A stretch of 64,000 nucleotides of DNA, taken from Pseudanabaena sp. lw0831 (lineage in GTDB: Bacteria > Cyanobacteriota > Cyanobacteriia > Pseudanabaenales > Pseudanabaenaceae). Below the pieces are notes generated by a model. It was not told the DNA's origin. It was given only the letters and a program-made list of their open reading frames with translations, and searched no databases. Of the stretch, positions 15,995 to 24,602 are shown one piece after another. Both the position numbers and the translations under genes were made by a program. The DNA is taken from the NCBI RefSeq assembly GCF_016584665.1, contig NZ_BBJB01000090.1:1-64000 (forward strand), given 5' to 3'. Positions within the stretch are counted from its first letter, which is position 1, and every line of letters begins with the position of its first letter.

Positions 15995-18918
15995 GTGATG
16001 CTCTGAAGTTGTGGCTGAGGGAGAGTTGGGAGTTATGGTATTGGGCGATGTTTTGTCCTTCTCGGTTGCAGGAGAGGATGAATGAGTGGAGTCCTGCTAA
16101 GGAGCGTGATGGTGTTCGACCAGATACAACTTTCCGAAATATTCTCTGGAATAGAATCAATTGGCGCTTTTCATTGCAATTTATCCAAGTTTCTTGCTGG
16201 TTCAGTTTGCCTCTTGTTGCCTTAATTCTCATCTATAGCCGATTTTGGGATTTGTTACTATTACCTATCATTTTTTTAACAGCTTATTGTAGTGGAGGGC
16301 TTTTGAATTTTCTCATTGGTTTAAATGTTCCATTAATTTTTATTCTAATTTATTTTTCAAAGCCTACTTTTTTTGTTACTGGACTGACTAAAGCTATGAC
16401 AACTTTGCCACCATTACCACAGATTGGCATAGGGCTATTAGTTGTCACTCTAGGACTAGTTATCACCAATTTTTTAGTGCCTTTGAGTTTAACCCGTAAT
16501 CTAATTTTAGCCAGAAGTTTATTGGTATTTGGATCTACCCTAAGTGTTTTCAGTGGTAGTTGGATCAGTAGTCAAAACTTGCTGTTTACTTCAGCAACTG
16601 CTGGTTTCGTAGGTTTATTTCTGTTTTTTATACGAGATAATATTGATATTAATATTAATTCAAAAAATGATGCTTTCGTCGTTCCTTTCGTCGGTGCGGT
16701 AGGCGTTGCTTTCGGCGTTGCTTTCGCAGTTGCTTACGGCGTTGCTTTCGGCGTTGCTGTCGACATTGCTGTCCTCGTTGGGGGTAAAGTTGACGACGTT
16801 GCTTTCGTCGCTGCTTTCGGCGTTGCTGTCCTCGTTGTGAGCGGCGTTGCTTTCGTCGTTGCTTTCGTCGTTGTGGGCGGCGTTGCTTTCGTCGTTGCGG
16901 TCATTGTGTTCAATGTCGGTGCGGGCGTTGTGAGCGTTATTTTTGGCGTTGGTCTCGTCGTTGTTTTCGTCGTTGCGGGCAGCGTTGCGGGCAGTGTTGC
17001 GGGCGGCGTTGCCAGTATAAGTACTATAGTTTTACCTATATTTTTATGCCTCTGCTGGCTAGTTGGGGCGAGTCTTTCTCCCAATAGACAAAGATGGTTA
17101 GGATTAATTGCTGCTGCTATGATGTGTGCTTTGAGAATAGAATATCAAGGTGGGGAAGCATTGTTATCCATCCCAATTACATTAATCGGTTACTATAGGT
17201 TCTTTCCCGACTTTAGCCTCTTTACAGCCTTGACCCTACCAACAATTTCTATCTTTCGCCGCATCAAACCTAATCCATTTCAACTTTTACGCCTATTACC
17301 CCCATTCACCAGCGAATTACTCTGGCTCCCCTTACCCAATCACGATCGCCTCATCATCACCGCCTTTCGTCAAAATCCCCTAGAAGCAATCCCAATTTTT
17401 CAATCCATCCAAAAACAACCCCTCTATGGATTTCAACAAACAATTAAAAATGCCTTACCACAACTAATCGCCGATCAATTAATCACCGTTCAAACCATTT
17501 CCGAACTCATCACCACAGCCACACCAAACCACGCCATCTTACCCCTACTCGTTCCATCCCTATACCAAACCGAATTAGTAGATCCCCAATCCCTCAATGT
17601 TGAACTTCTCCCCACCTTCCAAAAATATGCTCAAAATACCGATGCAGCCCTCCAAGCAGGAAGTATTGCCCTCCGCGAACGCGGCTTAGAACGCATCCTT
17701 GACCAACTATCCACATTAAATTCCCAACTCTCAGGACTAGTCAAAAGCAAATCCATCCCACGCTGGCAAAACGTAATCAAACAATGGCAAACCATCATCC
17801 AGCAAGAACTAGAACAACTCCAACGCCAATCCCAAGGCGAAATCCTTAACCCCTTTCAGTATGGCAATCCCCTCACCCGCGACAGAGCGCAACTATTTAA
17901 AGGACGTTCCGCCTTTGCCGATCAAATCGTCCGCCAAATCCTCGATCGCAACCGTCCCACCATTATCCTGCATGGTCCCCGACGCTGTGGCAAAAGCTCC
18001 TTCCTGCTCAACCTACCGCGCCTCCTAACCAGTGACGTTTTGCCCGTATACATCGACCTCCAAAGCCAATCCGCCAGCCAAAGCGAAGCCGACTTCTGCT
18101 TCACCATCGTTCGCGCCATCCACCGCGATGCCCGTAGCCAACAGGTACTCCTACCCGCCCCACCCAAACGCGAAGAATTTCGCCTCAGCCCCTACACCCA
18201 ACTCGAAGACTGGCTCGACACCGCCCTAACCCAATTAGGCGACAGACGTATCCTCCTGAATATCGATGAATTTGAAGCGATCGGCACAGCAATGGAACAG
18301 GGACGCATTAGCACCAATCTCTTTGATGAACTCCGCAGCCTCATCCAACATTGGGATCGCCTCAGTTTCCTCTTCTCTGGAGTCCAAACCCTAGACGAAC
18401 TCGGAACCAATTGGAGCAGCTACTTCATTAGCGCCATGCCCATCGAGATGACCTACCTCAACCCCAACGAAGCCAGAGAACTGCTCCTAAATCCCGATCC
18501 CGAATTCACCCTCGCATACGACACAGGCATCGTTGACCAAATCCTCACCCTCACTCGTTGCCATCCCTACCTCCTCCAACTCCTCGGCTGGGTACTCGTG
18601 CAACTAGCCAACACCACCCACACCCAACTCGTCACCCCCACCCTCCTCCAATCCGCCATTCCCGAAGCCTACATCAACGGCATCGGCTACTTCACCAACG
18701 TCTGGGAACAGTTCACAGGCACAACCCCCACCGAAATCACCGCAGGTCAACAACAACTCCTAGCCCTAGCCCAAGGACAACAACCCCACCCCACCAACGA
18801 GTCAGCCCAAAAATCCCTACAAAGAATGCTTCGCTATCACATCATCGAAAAAATCAATAACCAGTACAAATTTGAAGTCCCCTTAATCGAACGCTGGGTC
18901 AGAGAGAAGTCAATCTGA
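15991..18918 (+). CDS. Polytopic membrane protein with V/A/F/G repeats and C-terminal STAND-like ATPase
   Basis: 975-aa protein, start ATG at 15991 overlapping the previous stop (ATGA). Residues ~55-230 contain about five or six hydrophobic helices. Residues ~231-341 are a remarkable run of four-residue units of the VAFG/VAFV type, encoded by a degenerate 12-bp tandem repeat. More helices follow to ~420. The helical region to ~610 is soluble. The C-terminal ATPase starts at NPFQYG (N620) with Walker A GPRRCGKSS (~662) and Walker B LLNIDEFEAI (D759). The ATPase resembles the one in the gene before it. It probably anchors or gates the trypsin-ATPase at the membrane; this is inferred from operon structure only. 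Confidence 0.8.
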   Translation: MSDALKLWLRESWELWYWAMFCPSRLQERMNEWSPAKERDGVRPDTTFRNILWNRINWRFSLQFIQVSCWFSLPLVALILIYSRFWDLLLLPIIFLTAYCSGGLLNFLIGLNVPLIFILIYFSKPTFFVTGLTKAMTTLPPLPQIGIGLLVVTLGLVITNFLVPLSLTRNLILARSLLVFGSTLSVFSGSWISSQNLLFTSATAGFVGLFLFFIRDNIDININSKNDAFVVPFVGAVGVAFGVAFAVAYGVAFGVAVDIAVLVGGKVDDVAFVAAFGVAVLVVSGVAFVVAFVVVGGVAFVVAVIVFNVGAGVVSVIFGVGLVVVFVVAGSVAGSVAGGVASISTIVLPIFLCLCWLVGASLSPNRQRWLGLIAAAMMCALRIEYQGGEALLSIPITLIGYYRFFPDFSLFTALTLPTISIFRRIKPNPFQLLRLLPPFTSELLWLPLPNHDRLIITAFRQNPLEAIPIFQSIQKQPLYGFQQTIKNALPQLIADQLITVQTISELITTATPNHAILPLLVPSLYQTELVDPQSLNVELLPTFQKYAQNTDAALQAGSIALRERGLERILDQLSTLNSQLSGLVKSKSIPRWQNVIKQWQTIIQQELEQLQRQSQGEILNPFQYGNPLTRDRAQLFKGRSAFADQIVRQILDRNRPTIILHGPRRCGKSSFLLNLPRLLTSDVLPVYIDLQSQSASQSEADFCFTIVRAIHRDARSQQVLLPAPPKREEFRLSPYTQLEDWLDTALTQLGDRRILLNIDEFEAIGTAMEQGRISTNLFDELRSLIQHWDRLSFLFSGVQTLDELGTNWSSYFISAMPIEMTYLNPNEARELLLNPDPEFTLAYDTGIVDQILTLTRCHPYLLQLLGWVLVQLANTTHTQLVTPTLLQSAIPEAYINGIGYFTNVWEQFTGTTPTEITAGQQQLLALAQGQQPHPTNESAQKSLQRMLRYHIIEKINNQYKFEVPLIERWVREKSI
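16677..17015 (+). repeat. Degenerate 12-bp in-frame tandem repeat
   Basis: About 27 degenerate units close to GTTGCTTTCGGC/GTTGCTTTCGTC inside the 975-aa membrane protein. The unit length is a multiple of three, so copy-number changes keep the frame and would only alter the length of the hydrophobic V-A-F-G/V segment. Interrupted by a few non-repeat codons (for example near 16790 and 16905). Confidence 0.85.
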
Positions 18919-18985
18919 ATATTTGCTAGCCTATGGCAAAATGTGAAAGTAGCGATCGCCGTTGCAATATTCCATTCTCAGATTT

Positions 18986-20023
18986 ATGCCTAATCAAATT
19001 GTCCCCGCAGACTACGAGCAACTATTGCGAGAACTAAAAAATCGCATCCGTTCAGCACAAATTAAAGCAGCCTTAGCCGTAAACCGAGAATTGGTATTAC
19101 TCTATTGGCAAATAGGGCGCGAAATTTTGCAGCGACAGGGGCAAGAAGGATGGGGAAGCAAGGTAATCGATCGCCTAGCCAAAGATCTCAAACAAGAATT
19201 TCCCGAGATGAAGGGCTTTTCTCGTACAAACTTGCTTTATATGAGAGCTTTTGCTGAAGCTTGGGTAGACGAGCAAATAGTCCAACAGGTTGTTGGACAA
19301 ATTCCTTGGGGACACAATCTACGGTTGTTGGACAAAGCAACTGGTTACAAAGAAAGGCTTTGGTATGCTCAACAGGCGATCGCCAATGGTTGGAGTCGTG
19401 CCGTATTAGAACACCAGATTGAAACAAAACTCTATCAAAGACAAGGTAAAGCAATTACCAATTTTGATTTAACCTTGCCCCAGCCACAATCCGATTTAGC
19501 ACAACAACTGATTAAAGATCCCTACACATTTGATTTCTTAACTTTGGCGCAAAATGCTCAGGAGCGAGATCTAGAGAAAGCTTTACTTGAGCGCATTCGT
19601 AGTTTTCTATTGGAACTTGGGACAGGATTTGCTTTTGTTGGTAGTCAGTACCATTTGGAAGTAGGCGGCGATGATTTTTATATTGACCTGTTGTTTTACC
19701 ATCTGAAACTGCGCTGCTACATTGTCATTGACCTAAAGACGACAAATTTCAAACCTGAATATTCAGGCAAAATGAGCTTCTATGTATCTGTAGTCGATGA
19801 TTTGCTGCGGCATCCTGACGATAAACCGACAATTGGCATCATCTTGTGCAAGTCACGAAATCAAACAGTCGCGGAATACGCGCTACGAGATGTAAACAAA
19901 CCCATTGCAGTTTCTCAATACAAGCACGAGTTACCAGCATCTTTGCAGAATGTCTTACCAAGCATCGAACAATTAGAAGCAGAGTTAGCAACGATTGAAA
20001 TGATAGAAAGCGATCGCCTATGA
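18986..20023 (+). CDS. DUF1016/YhcG-type PDDEXK nuclease
   Basis: 345-aa protein from ATG 18986 (a TTG 24 nt upstream is less likely). The N-terminal DUF1016 helical domain is recognisable (LLRELKNRIRSAQIKAAL, VNRELVLLYWQIGREIL, GWGSKVIDRLAKDL, FSRTNLLYMRAF). The C-terminal PDDEXK nuclease domain has FYIDLLFYH, then LRCYIVIDLKT, giving D...D-x-K. Such proteins accompany restriction-modification and other defence loci and are thought to be DNA nucleases. It closes the 4-20 kb accessory island. The stop codon lies directly after a HIP1 site. Function in vivo is not established. Confidence 0.85.
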   Translation: MPNQIVPADYEQLLRELKNRIRSAQIKAALAVNRELVLLYWQIGREILQRQGQEGWGSKVIDRLAKDLKQEFPEMKGFSRTNLLYMRAFAEAWVDEQIVQQVVGQIPWGHNLRLLDKATGYKERLWYAQQAIANGWSRAVLEHQIETKLYQRQGKAITNFDLTLPQPQSDLAQQLIKDPYTFDFLTLAQNAQERDLEKALLERIRSFLLELGTGFAFVGSQYHLEVGGDDFYIDLLFYHLKLRCYIVIDLKTTNFKPEYSGKMSFYVSVVDDLLRHPDDKPTIGIILCKSRNQTVAEYALRDVNKPIAVSQYKHELPASLQNVLPSIEQLEAELATIEMIESDRL

Positions 20024-20065
20024 CAAAATTGACATAGCGACTTATATCTCACTCAATAATTAGCT

Positions 20066-20938
20066 TTGATATTTACACAAACACTCGCGCTACTATTTGC
20101 TCAACTTCCGATCTGGCAATGGATCGCTGAGCCGCTTGCGCTAGAATTTATGCGAAATGCCTTAATTGCAGGTGGCTTAGCAGGAATTATTTGTCCAGCG
20201 ATCGGCTGCTTTTTGATCGTGCAGCGGATGGCCTTACTAGGCGATGTGATGACCCATACAGTCATGCCAGGGATGGCGATCGCCTTTTTTTATAAAATTG
20301 ATGTGGCGATTGGCGCGTTTATATCGGGGATTGGTAGTGCATTTTTGATTGCATGGTTGCGATCGCAGACTCGCGTTAAGGTTGATGCGGCGATGGCGCT
20401 GACTTCTTCAAGCTTTTTTGCGATCGGGATCTTATTGATTTCATTGCTCAAAATCAAGATTGATTTGCATGGCTTTTTGTTTGGCGATATTCTCAGCGTT
20501 TCCCAGACTGATACGATTCGCGCAGGAATTATTACGGCGATTGTTTTGGTTGCGATCGCGATGTTTTATAAGCAATTATTGTTTTATACCTTTGATCGGA
20601 TTGGGGCACAGGCTTTGGGACTGCCAGTTAATCTGATCTATTTGGGATTGATGGCAGGGGTAACTTTGACGATTATTGCCAGTATGCAAACGATGGGCGT
20701 GGTGTTGGTGGTGTCACTATTAGTTGGCCCAGCGATTACCGCCTATTTATTAGTTAAGGAATTGCATCAGATGATTTTTGTGGGGTCAGGTTTAGGTGTT
20801 ACGGCAAGTGCTATCGGTTTATACGCTAGTTACTATTTGAATTTGCCTTCGGGCCCAGCGATCGTTTTAGCAGTGCTGCTCTTATTTTTACTGACTTTAG
20901 TTTTTAGTCCCAGCCAAGGCTTACTCACAGGCAAATAA
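20066..20938 (+). CDS. Metal (Zn/Mn) ABC transporter permease
   Basis: 290-aa, eight-helix permease of the ZnuB/MntB/TroC family: FMRNALIAGGLAGIICPAIG, QRMALLGDVMTHTVMPGMA, then FGDILSVS and VGPAITAYLLV are typical. It would form the membrane pore of a zinc, manganese or iron-type importer with an ATPase and a binding lipoprotein. Neither partner is next to it in this window, so it is an orphan here or works with distant genes. The TTG start at 20066 is accepted for lack of a nearby upstream ATG with a ribosome-binding site; an internal start is possible. It is followed by a clear terminator. Confidence 0.85.
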   Translation: MIFTQTLALLFAQLPIWQWIAEPLALEFMRNALIAGGLAGIICPAIGCFLIVQRMALLGDVMTHTVMPGMAIAFFYKIDVAIGAFISGIGSAFLIAWLRSQTRVKVDAAMALTSSSFFAIGILLISLLKIKIDLHGFLFGDILSVSQTDTIRAGIITAIVLVAIAMFYKQLLFYTFDRIGAQALGLPVNLIYLGLMAGVTLTIIASMQTMGVVLVVSLLVGPAITAYLLVKELHQMIFVGSGLGVTASAIGLYASYYLNLPSGPAIVLAVLLLFLLTLVFSPSQGLLTGK

Positions 20939-20963
20939 AAAGCGGCGCATCGCGCCGCTTTTT
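20937..20963 (+). terminator. Intrinsic terminator after ABC permease
   Basis: Stem AAAAAGCGGCGC / GCGCCGCTTTTT with a 3-nt loop and trailing T tract, beginning at the permease stop codon. Confidence 0.85.
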
Positions 20964-20969
20964 ATTTAT

Positions 20970-21004
20970 CTATAAAAGCTAGCGCGACGCGCTGCCTTTT
21001 ATAG
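20970..21004. repeat. Second hairpin before the small charged protein gene
   Basis: Outer arms CTATAAAAG (20970-20978) and CTTTTATAG (20996-21004) with a GC-rich inner stem. It likely terminates the minus-strand gene ending at 21012. Confidence 0.6.
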
Positions 21005-21011
21005 TTTTGAT

Positions 21012-21317
21012 TTATGCTTCGGTTGTTTCTTCAGGTGCGCTTTCTTCAGACGCTTCAGCTACTTCAGCAATGACTTCTTCCACGACTGGTTGTGGTTTGG
21101 TTGGCTTAGGACCTCTAACCAAAGCGAGATTTACGGGAGCTTTGACTTCTTCATCCCTTCCGCCTCTTTTATCTCTCTTGCCTTTACCACCATCACGACC
21201 ATCACGGCCAGAAGAACGCCTTTTGTCGGAGTCGTCAGACTGTCTAACGCTAGGAGTGGTTTCGTTGGTTTCGGGGTTTAGCTGACGATCTGCTTTTTTG
21301 ATAGGACGTTCTACCAT
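21012..21317 (-). CDS. Small charged disordered cyanobacterial protein
   Basis: 101-aa protein from ATG 21317. The N-terminus is basic (MVERPIKKADRQ). A central Gly/Arg/Lys/Asp run (SGRDGRDGGKGKRDKRGG) resembles RNA-binding RGG-like stretches. Then comes a short conserved-looking motif APVNLALVRGPKP, and an acidic Glu/Ala/Val tail. It is probably largely disordered. The NLALVRGPKP motif reminds me of a conserved cyanobacterial hypothetical family, without known function. RNA or ribosome association would fit composition but is speculation. Confidence 0.65.
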   Translation of the reverse strand: MVERPIKKADRQLNPETNETTPSVRQSDDSDKRRSSGRDGRDGGKGKRDKRGGRDEEVKAPVNLALVRGPKPTKPQPVVEEVIAEVAEASEESAPEETTEA

Positions 21318-21417
21318 TGTTAAATTCCTGATTAACTTGATGTATTTGTATCCTAGCCTGTTTGGGCATACTCTCACGAACAAAACTAGAAAGGGCGCAA
21401 AGCGCCCCTATAAAACC

Positions 21418-21458
21418 CTAAAAGTAGAGGCGGCGCGAAGTGCCACCTCTACTTTTAG
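21418..21458. repeat. 17-bp hairpin (TAGAGG type)
   Basis: Arms 21418-21434 and 21442-21458 (arm core AAAAGTAGAGG). A smaller hairpin GGGCG-CAAAG-CGCCC lies just before (~21393-21408). Together they separate the minus-strand gene from the following promoter. Confidence 0.6.
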
Positions 21459-21538
21459 TTAGAAGTTTAATTTGCGATCGCTTTAAAATTATGGATCTAT
21501 CTTCTATCACTAACGTTATCGATAGACTTAGAGATTCC

Positions 21539-21581
21539 GTAGTTAGGAATACAAAATCACAGTTTGACTAGCACTTAATCT
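21539..21581 (+). promoter_or_regulatory. NtcA-activated promoter upstream of the flavin monooxygenase
   Basis: Perfect GTA-N8-TAC at 21539-21552, a 23-nt spacer, then TAATCT at 21576-21581 as -10 box. This is the textbook class II NtcA promoter layout (spacing 22-24). Transcription would start near 21588 and drive the gene at 21617. The same layout and -10 box recur at 23035-23077. Confidence 0.85.
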
Positions 21582-21616
21582 CAAATCATTCTAAGCAATG
21601 ATTAAGAAGTTAGCCA

Positions 21617-22897
21617 ATGACAAATCACTATCCCGTTGTAATTGTTGGTGGTGGTCAGGCGGGTCTATCCATGAGCTATTGCTTAAAGGAAAGAGACTTA
21701 GACCATATAGTTTTTGAGAAGAATCAGATTGCGAATGCATGGCGATCGCAGCGTTGGGATTCCTTTTGTTTGGTAACTCCAAATTGGCAATGTCAGCTTC
21801 CCGGATATCCCTATAAAGGTAAGGAGCCAGAAGGTTTTATCAAAAGAGATGAAATCGTTGCCTATATTGAAAATTATGCGCGCTCCTTTAATCCGCCGAT
21901 TCAGGAAGGCGTAGAAGTGCTAAATTTGCGACGAGGCGATCGCGGTATTTTTGAAGTGACGACGAGTATTGGTGATTACACCGCCGATCAGGTCGTAGTA
22001 GCGGCAGGAGCCTACCATCATCCGAAGATTCCCAAAATTGCCGAGCGATTACCAGAACATATTTTGCAGGTGCATTCCTCGAAGTACAAAAATCCTGAGT
22101 CTCTTCCCGATGGCGCTGTTTTGGTGATTGGTACTGGTCAATCGGGCTGTCAAATTGCTGAAGATTTACATCTGGCTGGGCGAAAAGTGCATCTATGTGT
22201 CGGTAGTGCGCCGCGATCGCCCCGTCGTTATCGCGGTAAGGATGCAGTGGAATGGCTAGATCTAATGGGATATTATGACCTATCGATCGATCAACATCCA
22301 CAAAAAGAGAAGGTGCGCGGAAAAGCGAATCACTATCTCACAGGACGTGATGGTGGACGAGAAATTGATTTGCGGCGCTTTGCCTTAGAAGGAATGCAAC
22401 TCCACGGCAGATTGAAAAATATCTCCAGTAGTAAGTTAGAGTTTTTCAGCGATCTTAAGCAAAATCTTGATGGTGCTGATGCAGTTTCCGAGAGTATTAA
22501 GAAAACGATTGATAATTTTATTGCTAAAAATAATCTTGATGCACCCCTTGAGCCTCCCTATCAACCCGTCTGGCAACCAGCAATGGATATTCCCGATCTA
22601 GATTTGGCTGAGGCGAATATTACAACCGTGATCTGGTGTACAGGCTTTCAGTCTGACTTTAGCTGGATCGAGATTCCTGTATTTGATGGCAAGGGCTACC
22701 CCTGTCACGATCGCGGTGTCACGGATATCAAAGGGCTGTACTTTTTAGGATTACCTTGGCTCTATACATGGGGTTCGGGTAGATTCTCTGGAGTTGCTAG
22801 AGATGCTACTTATCTTGCTGATTACATCATGGCGCGACGCAAGGTTTCCCATGTGAGCGATTGGACTGTAGTTAACGAGTTTCTTCTGGGTTCGTAG
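21617..22897 (+). CDS. MSMEG_0569-family flavin-dependent oxidoreductase
   Basis: 426-aa FAD/NAD(P)-dependent monooxygenase-like protein. FAD-binding GxGxxG is at residues 8-14 (IVGGGQAGLS), and a second dinucleotide-binding loop is at IGTGQSGCQIAEDL in the middle. FCLVTPNWQCQLPGYPY near the N-terminus is the signature I associate with the MSMEG_0569 family of the conserved nitrilase (Nit1) gene cluster. Its substrate is unknown; oxidation of a nitrogen-containing metabolite fits. It has its own NtcA promoter and ends in a strong hairpin, so it forms a single-gene unit ahead of the main cluster. Confidence 0.9.
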   Translation: MTNHYPVVIVGGGQAGLSMSYCLKERDLDHIVFEKNQIANAWRSQRWDSFCLVTPNWQCQLPGYPYKGKEPEGFIKRDEIVAYIENYARSFNPPIQEGVEVLNLRRGDRGIFEVTTSIGDYTADQVVVAAGAYHHPKIPKIAERLPEHILQVHSSKYKNPESLPDGAVLVIGTGQSGCQIAEDLHLAGRKVHLCVGSAPRSPRRYRGKDAVEWLDLMGYYDLSIDQHPQKEKVRGKANHYLTGRDGGREIDLRRFALEGMQLHGRLKNISSSKLEFFSDLKQNLDGADAVSESIKKTIDNFIAKNNLDAPLEPPYQPVWQPAMDIPDLDLAEANITTVIWCTGFQSDFSWIEIPVFDGKGYPCHDRGVTDIKGLYFLGLPWLYTWGSGRFSGVARDATYLADYIMARRKVSHVSDWTVVNEFLLGS

Positions 22898-22943
22898 AAA
22901 TATTACAAAAGTGCGAAGCGCTTTTGTAATATTTCTACGAACC
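22889..22943 (+). terminator. 23-bp perfect hairpin over the stop codon
   Basis: Arms 22889-22911 and 22921-22943 with a short GC-rich loop. The oxidoreductase stop codon (22895-22897) lies inside the left arm. No long T tract follows. Confidence 0.75.
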
Positions 22944-23034
22944 TATCGATTTAGATAGGTAAGCGATCGCATTTTGATAATTTCATAAAGAAAGCGATCG
23001 CCTTCCTATCGATAAAGATAGAGTTCTCTTTTTC

Positions 23035-23077
23035 GTAACCAGAGATACAAAATAGAACCTTGTCTAACAACTAATCT
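23035..23077 (+). promoter_or_regulatory. NtcA-activated promoter of the nitrilase cluster
   Basis: Perfect GTA-N8-TAC at 23035-23048, 23-nt spacer, TAATCT at 23072-23077. It is followed by ~65 nt of leader before the first cluster gene at 23143. Same geometry as 21539-21581, including ATACAAAAT around the second half-site. Confidence 0.88.
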
Positions 23078-23142
23078 GGCTTCAAGTTCAGCTTTTAGCT
23101 TTTTGAGATTTTCTAATTTAAATATTACGTTGAGGAACAATA

Positions 23143-23625
23143 ATGCCTGAAGTAACTACTCCTGCCCATCAGACTGGCGATTTCTTTGTGAACTATGAAG
23201 AGAAAGTATTTGAAGATGTCAAAGCTGAACCAGGGGAGAAAGCCCTAGTAACATTCCATACAGTAGCTTTTGAAGGTTCAATCGGTTTTGTGAACCTCTT
23301 GCAAGCAACACGCTTACTTCGCAAAGGTTTTGAAACTTCGATTTTGCTTTATGGCCCTGGGGTGACTCTTGGCGTACAGCGCGGCTTCCCAAAACTAGGC
23401 GACGCAGCTTTCCCAGGACATCAGAATTTCAATGATCAAATCACTAAGTTCATGTCTGAAGGTGGCAAAGTCTACGCTTGTCGCTTTGCATTGCAAGCTC
23501 TCTATGGACATGGAGAACCTTCGCTGATTCCTGGTATTCGTCCGATTAGTCCTCTGGATGTATTGGATATCATTCTTTTACATCGTAAAGATAACGCCTT
23601 CATTCTTGATACTTGGACTCTCTAG
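23143..23625 (+). CDS. MSMEG_0572/Sll0783-family nitrogen starvation response protein
   Basis: 160-aa protein matching the Sll0783/MSMEG_0572 family, the first gene of the conserved nitrilase cluster. In Synechocystis the homologue is strongly induced under nitrogen starvation. The fold may be DsrE-like: [48 protein letters not shown]. No catalytic residues can be named. An NtcA promoter lies directly upstream and the nitrilase gene follows after 14 nt, so the genes are co-transcribed. Confidence 0.92.
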   Translation: MPEVTTPAHQTGDFFVNYEEKVFEDVKAEPGEKALVTFHTVAFEGSIGFVNLLQATRLLRKGFETSILLYGPGVTLGVQRGFPKLGDAAFPGHQNFNDQITKFMSEGGKVYACRFALQALYGHGEPSLIPGIRPISPLDVLDIILLHRKDNAFILDTWTL

Positions 23626-23639
23626 GAACTAGATAAATC

Positions 23640-24602
23640 GTGGATTACTCACGCAAAGTTAGAGCTGCCGCTGTCCAAATCAGTCCTGTGCTGTTTAGTC
23701 GTGATGGCACGACTGAGAAGGTCTTGCAAGCGATCGCAAACGCCGCTAAAGAAGGCGCTCAGATCGTCGTCTTCCCTGAGACCTTCGTTCCCTACTATCC
23801 CTACTTTTCCTTCGTACAGCCACCAGTAATGATGGGAAAAGAACATATGCGACTTTACGACGAAGCTGTGGTGGTTCCTAGTCCTGTGACGGATGCGGTT
23901 AGCCAAGCAGCGCGATCGCATGGCATCGTTGTCGTATTGGGTGTAAATGAGCGGGACGGAGGTTCTCTCTATAACGCACAATTGATTTTCGATGCTGATG
24001 GTTCTTTGTTACTGAAGCGACGTAAAATCACGCCGACCTATCATGAGCGGATGCTATGGGGACAGGGCGATGGCGCAGGTTTGAAGGTGGTAGATACTGC
24101 GGTTGGGAAAGTGGGCGCTCTTGCTTGTTGGGAACATTACAATCCTTTGGCGAGATTTGCGTTGATGTCTCAGCATGAGCAGATCCACTGCGCTCAGTTC
24201 CCAGGATCATTGGTTGGACAAATATTTGCTGACCAAATTGAAGTCACGATTCGCCATCACGCGCTGGAGTCTGGATGCTTTGTGATAAATGCTACTGGTT
24301 GGCTTTCGCCAGATCAAGTTGCGCAAATCACAACTGATGAGAAACTCCAAAAAGCTCTCAGTGGTGGTTGCAACACGGCACTCATTGGGCCAGAGGGCAA
24401 TCATCTCTGTCCACCAATTACGGAAGGCGAAGGTATGGCGATCGCAGATCTAGATTTCTCGCTGATCACAAAGCGGAAACGCATGATGGACTCAGTTGGA
24501 CATTATGCGCGTCCAGACCTGCTCCAAGCTCATTTAAATGCTGAACCATATTCAGGATTTCAGATCGCAAATTTTGATGAGAGCGTCACCCTTAATGAAT
24601 AA
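23640..24602 (+). CDS. Nit6803-family nitrilase
   Basis: 320-aa carbon-nitrogen hydrolase with the nitrilase triad E47 (VFPETF), K129 (RRKITPT) and C163 (LACWEHYNP), plus E136 in YHER. The sequence is typical of the cyanobacterial Nit6803 branch, which hydrolyses nitriles to acids and ammonia; the natural substrate in this cluster is not known. The start is GTG at 23640, 14 nt after the previous stop. The final codons overlap the next start (ATGAATAA), coupling it to the radical SAM gene. NtcA control suggests a role in nitrogen scavenging. Confidence 0.95.
   Translation: MDYSRKVRAAAVQISPVLFSRDGTTEKVLQAIANAAKEGAQIVVFPETFVPYYPYFSFVQPPVMMGKEHMRLYDEAVVVPSPVTDAVSQAARSHGIVVVLGVNERDGGSLYNAQLIFDADGSLLLKRRKITPTYHERMLWGQGDGAGLKVVDTAVGKVGALACWEHYNPLARFALMSQHEQIHCAQFPGSLVGQIFADQIEVTIRHHALESGCFVINATGWLSPDQVAQITTDEKLQKALSGGCNTALIGPEGNHLCPPITEGEGMAIADLDFSLITKRKRMMDSVGHYARPDLLQAHLNAEPYSGFQIANFDESVTLNE

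Noticed and set aside
16734-17084. 116-codon minus-strand frame opposite the membrane protein
   Set aside because: It is the complement of the 12-bp repeat, giving a Thr/Ala/Pro low-complexity shadow.
24538-24594. Upstream start for the radical SAM protein
   Set aside because: Lies inside the nitrilase gene; the ATG at 24595 gives the usual short operon overlap.
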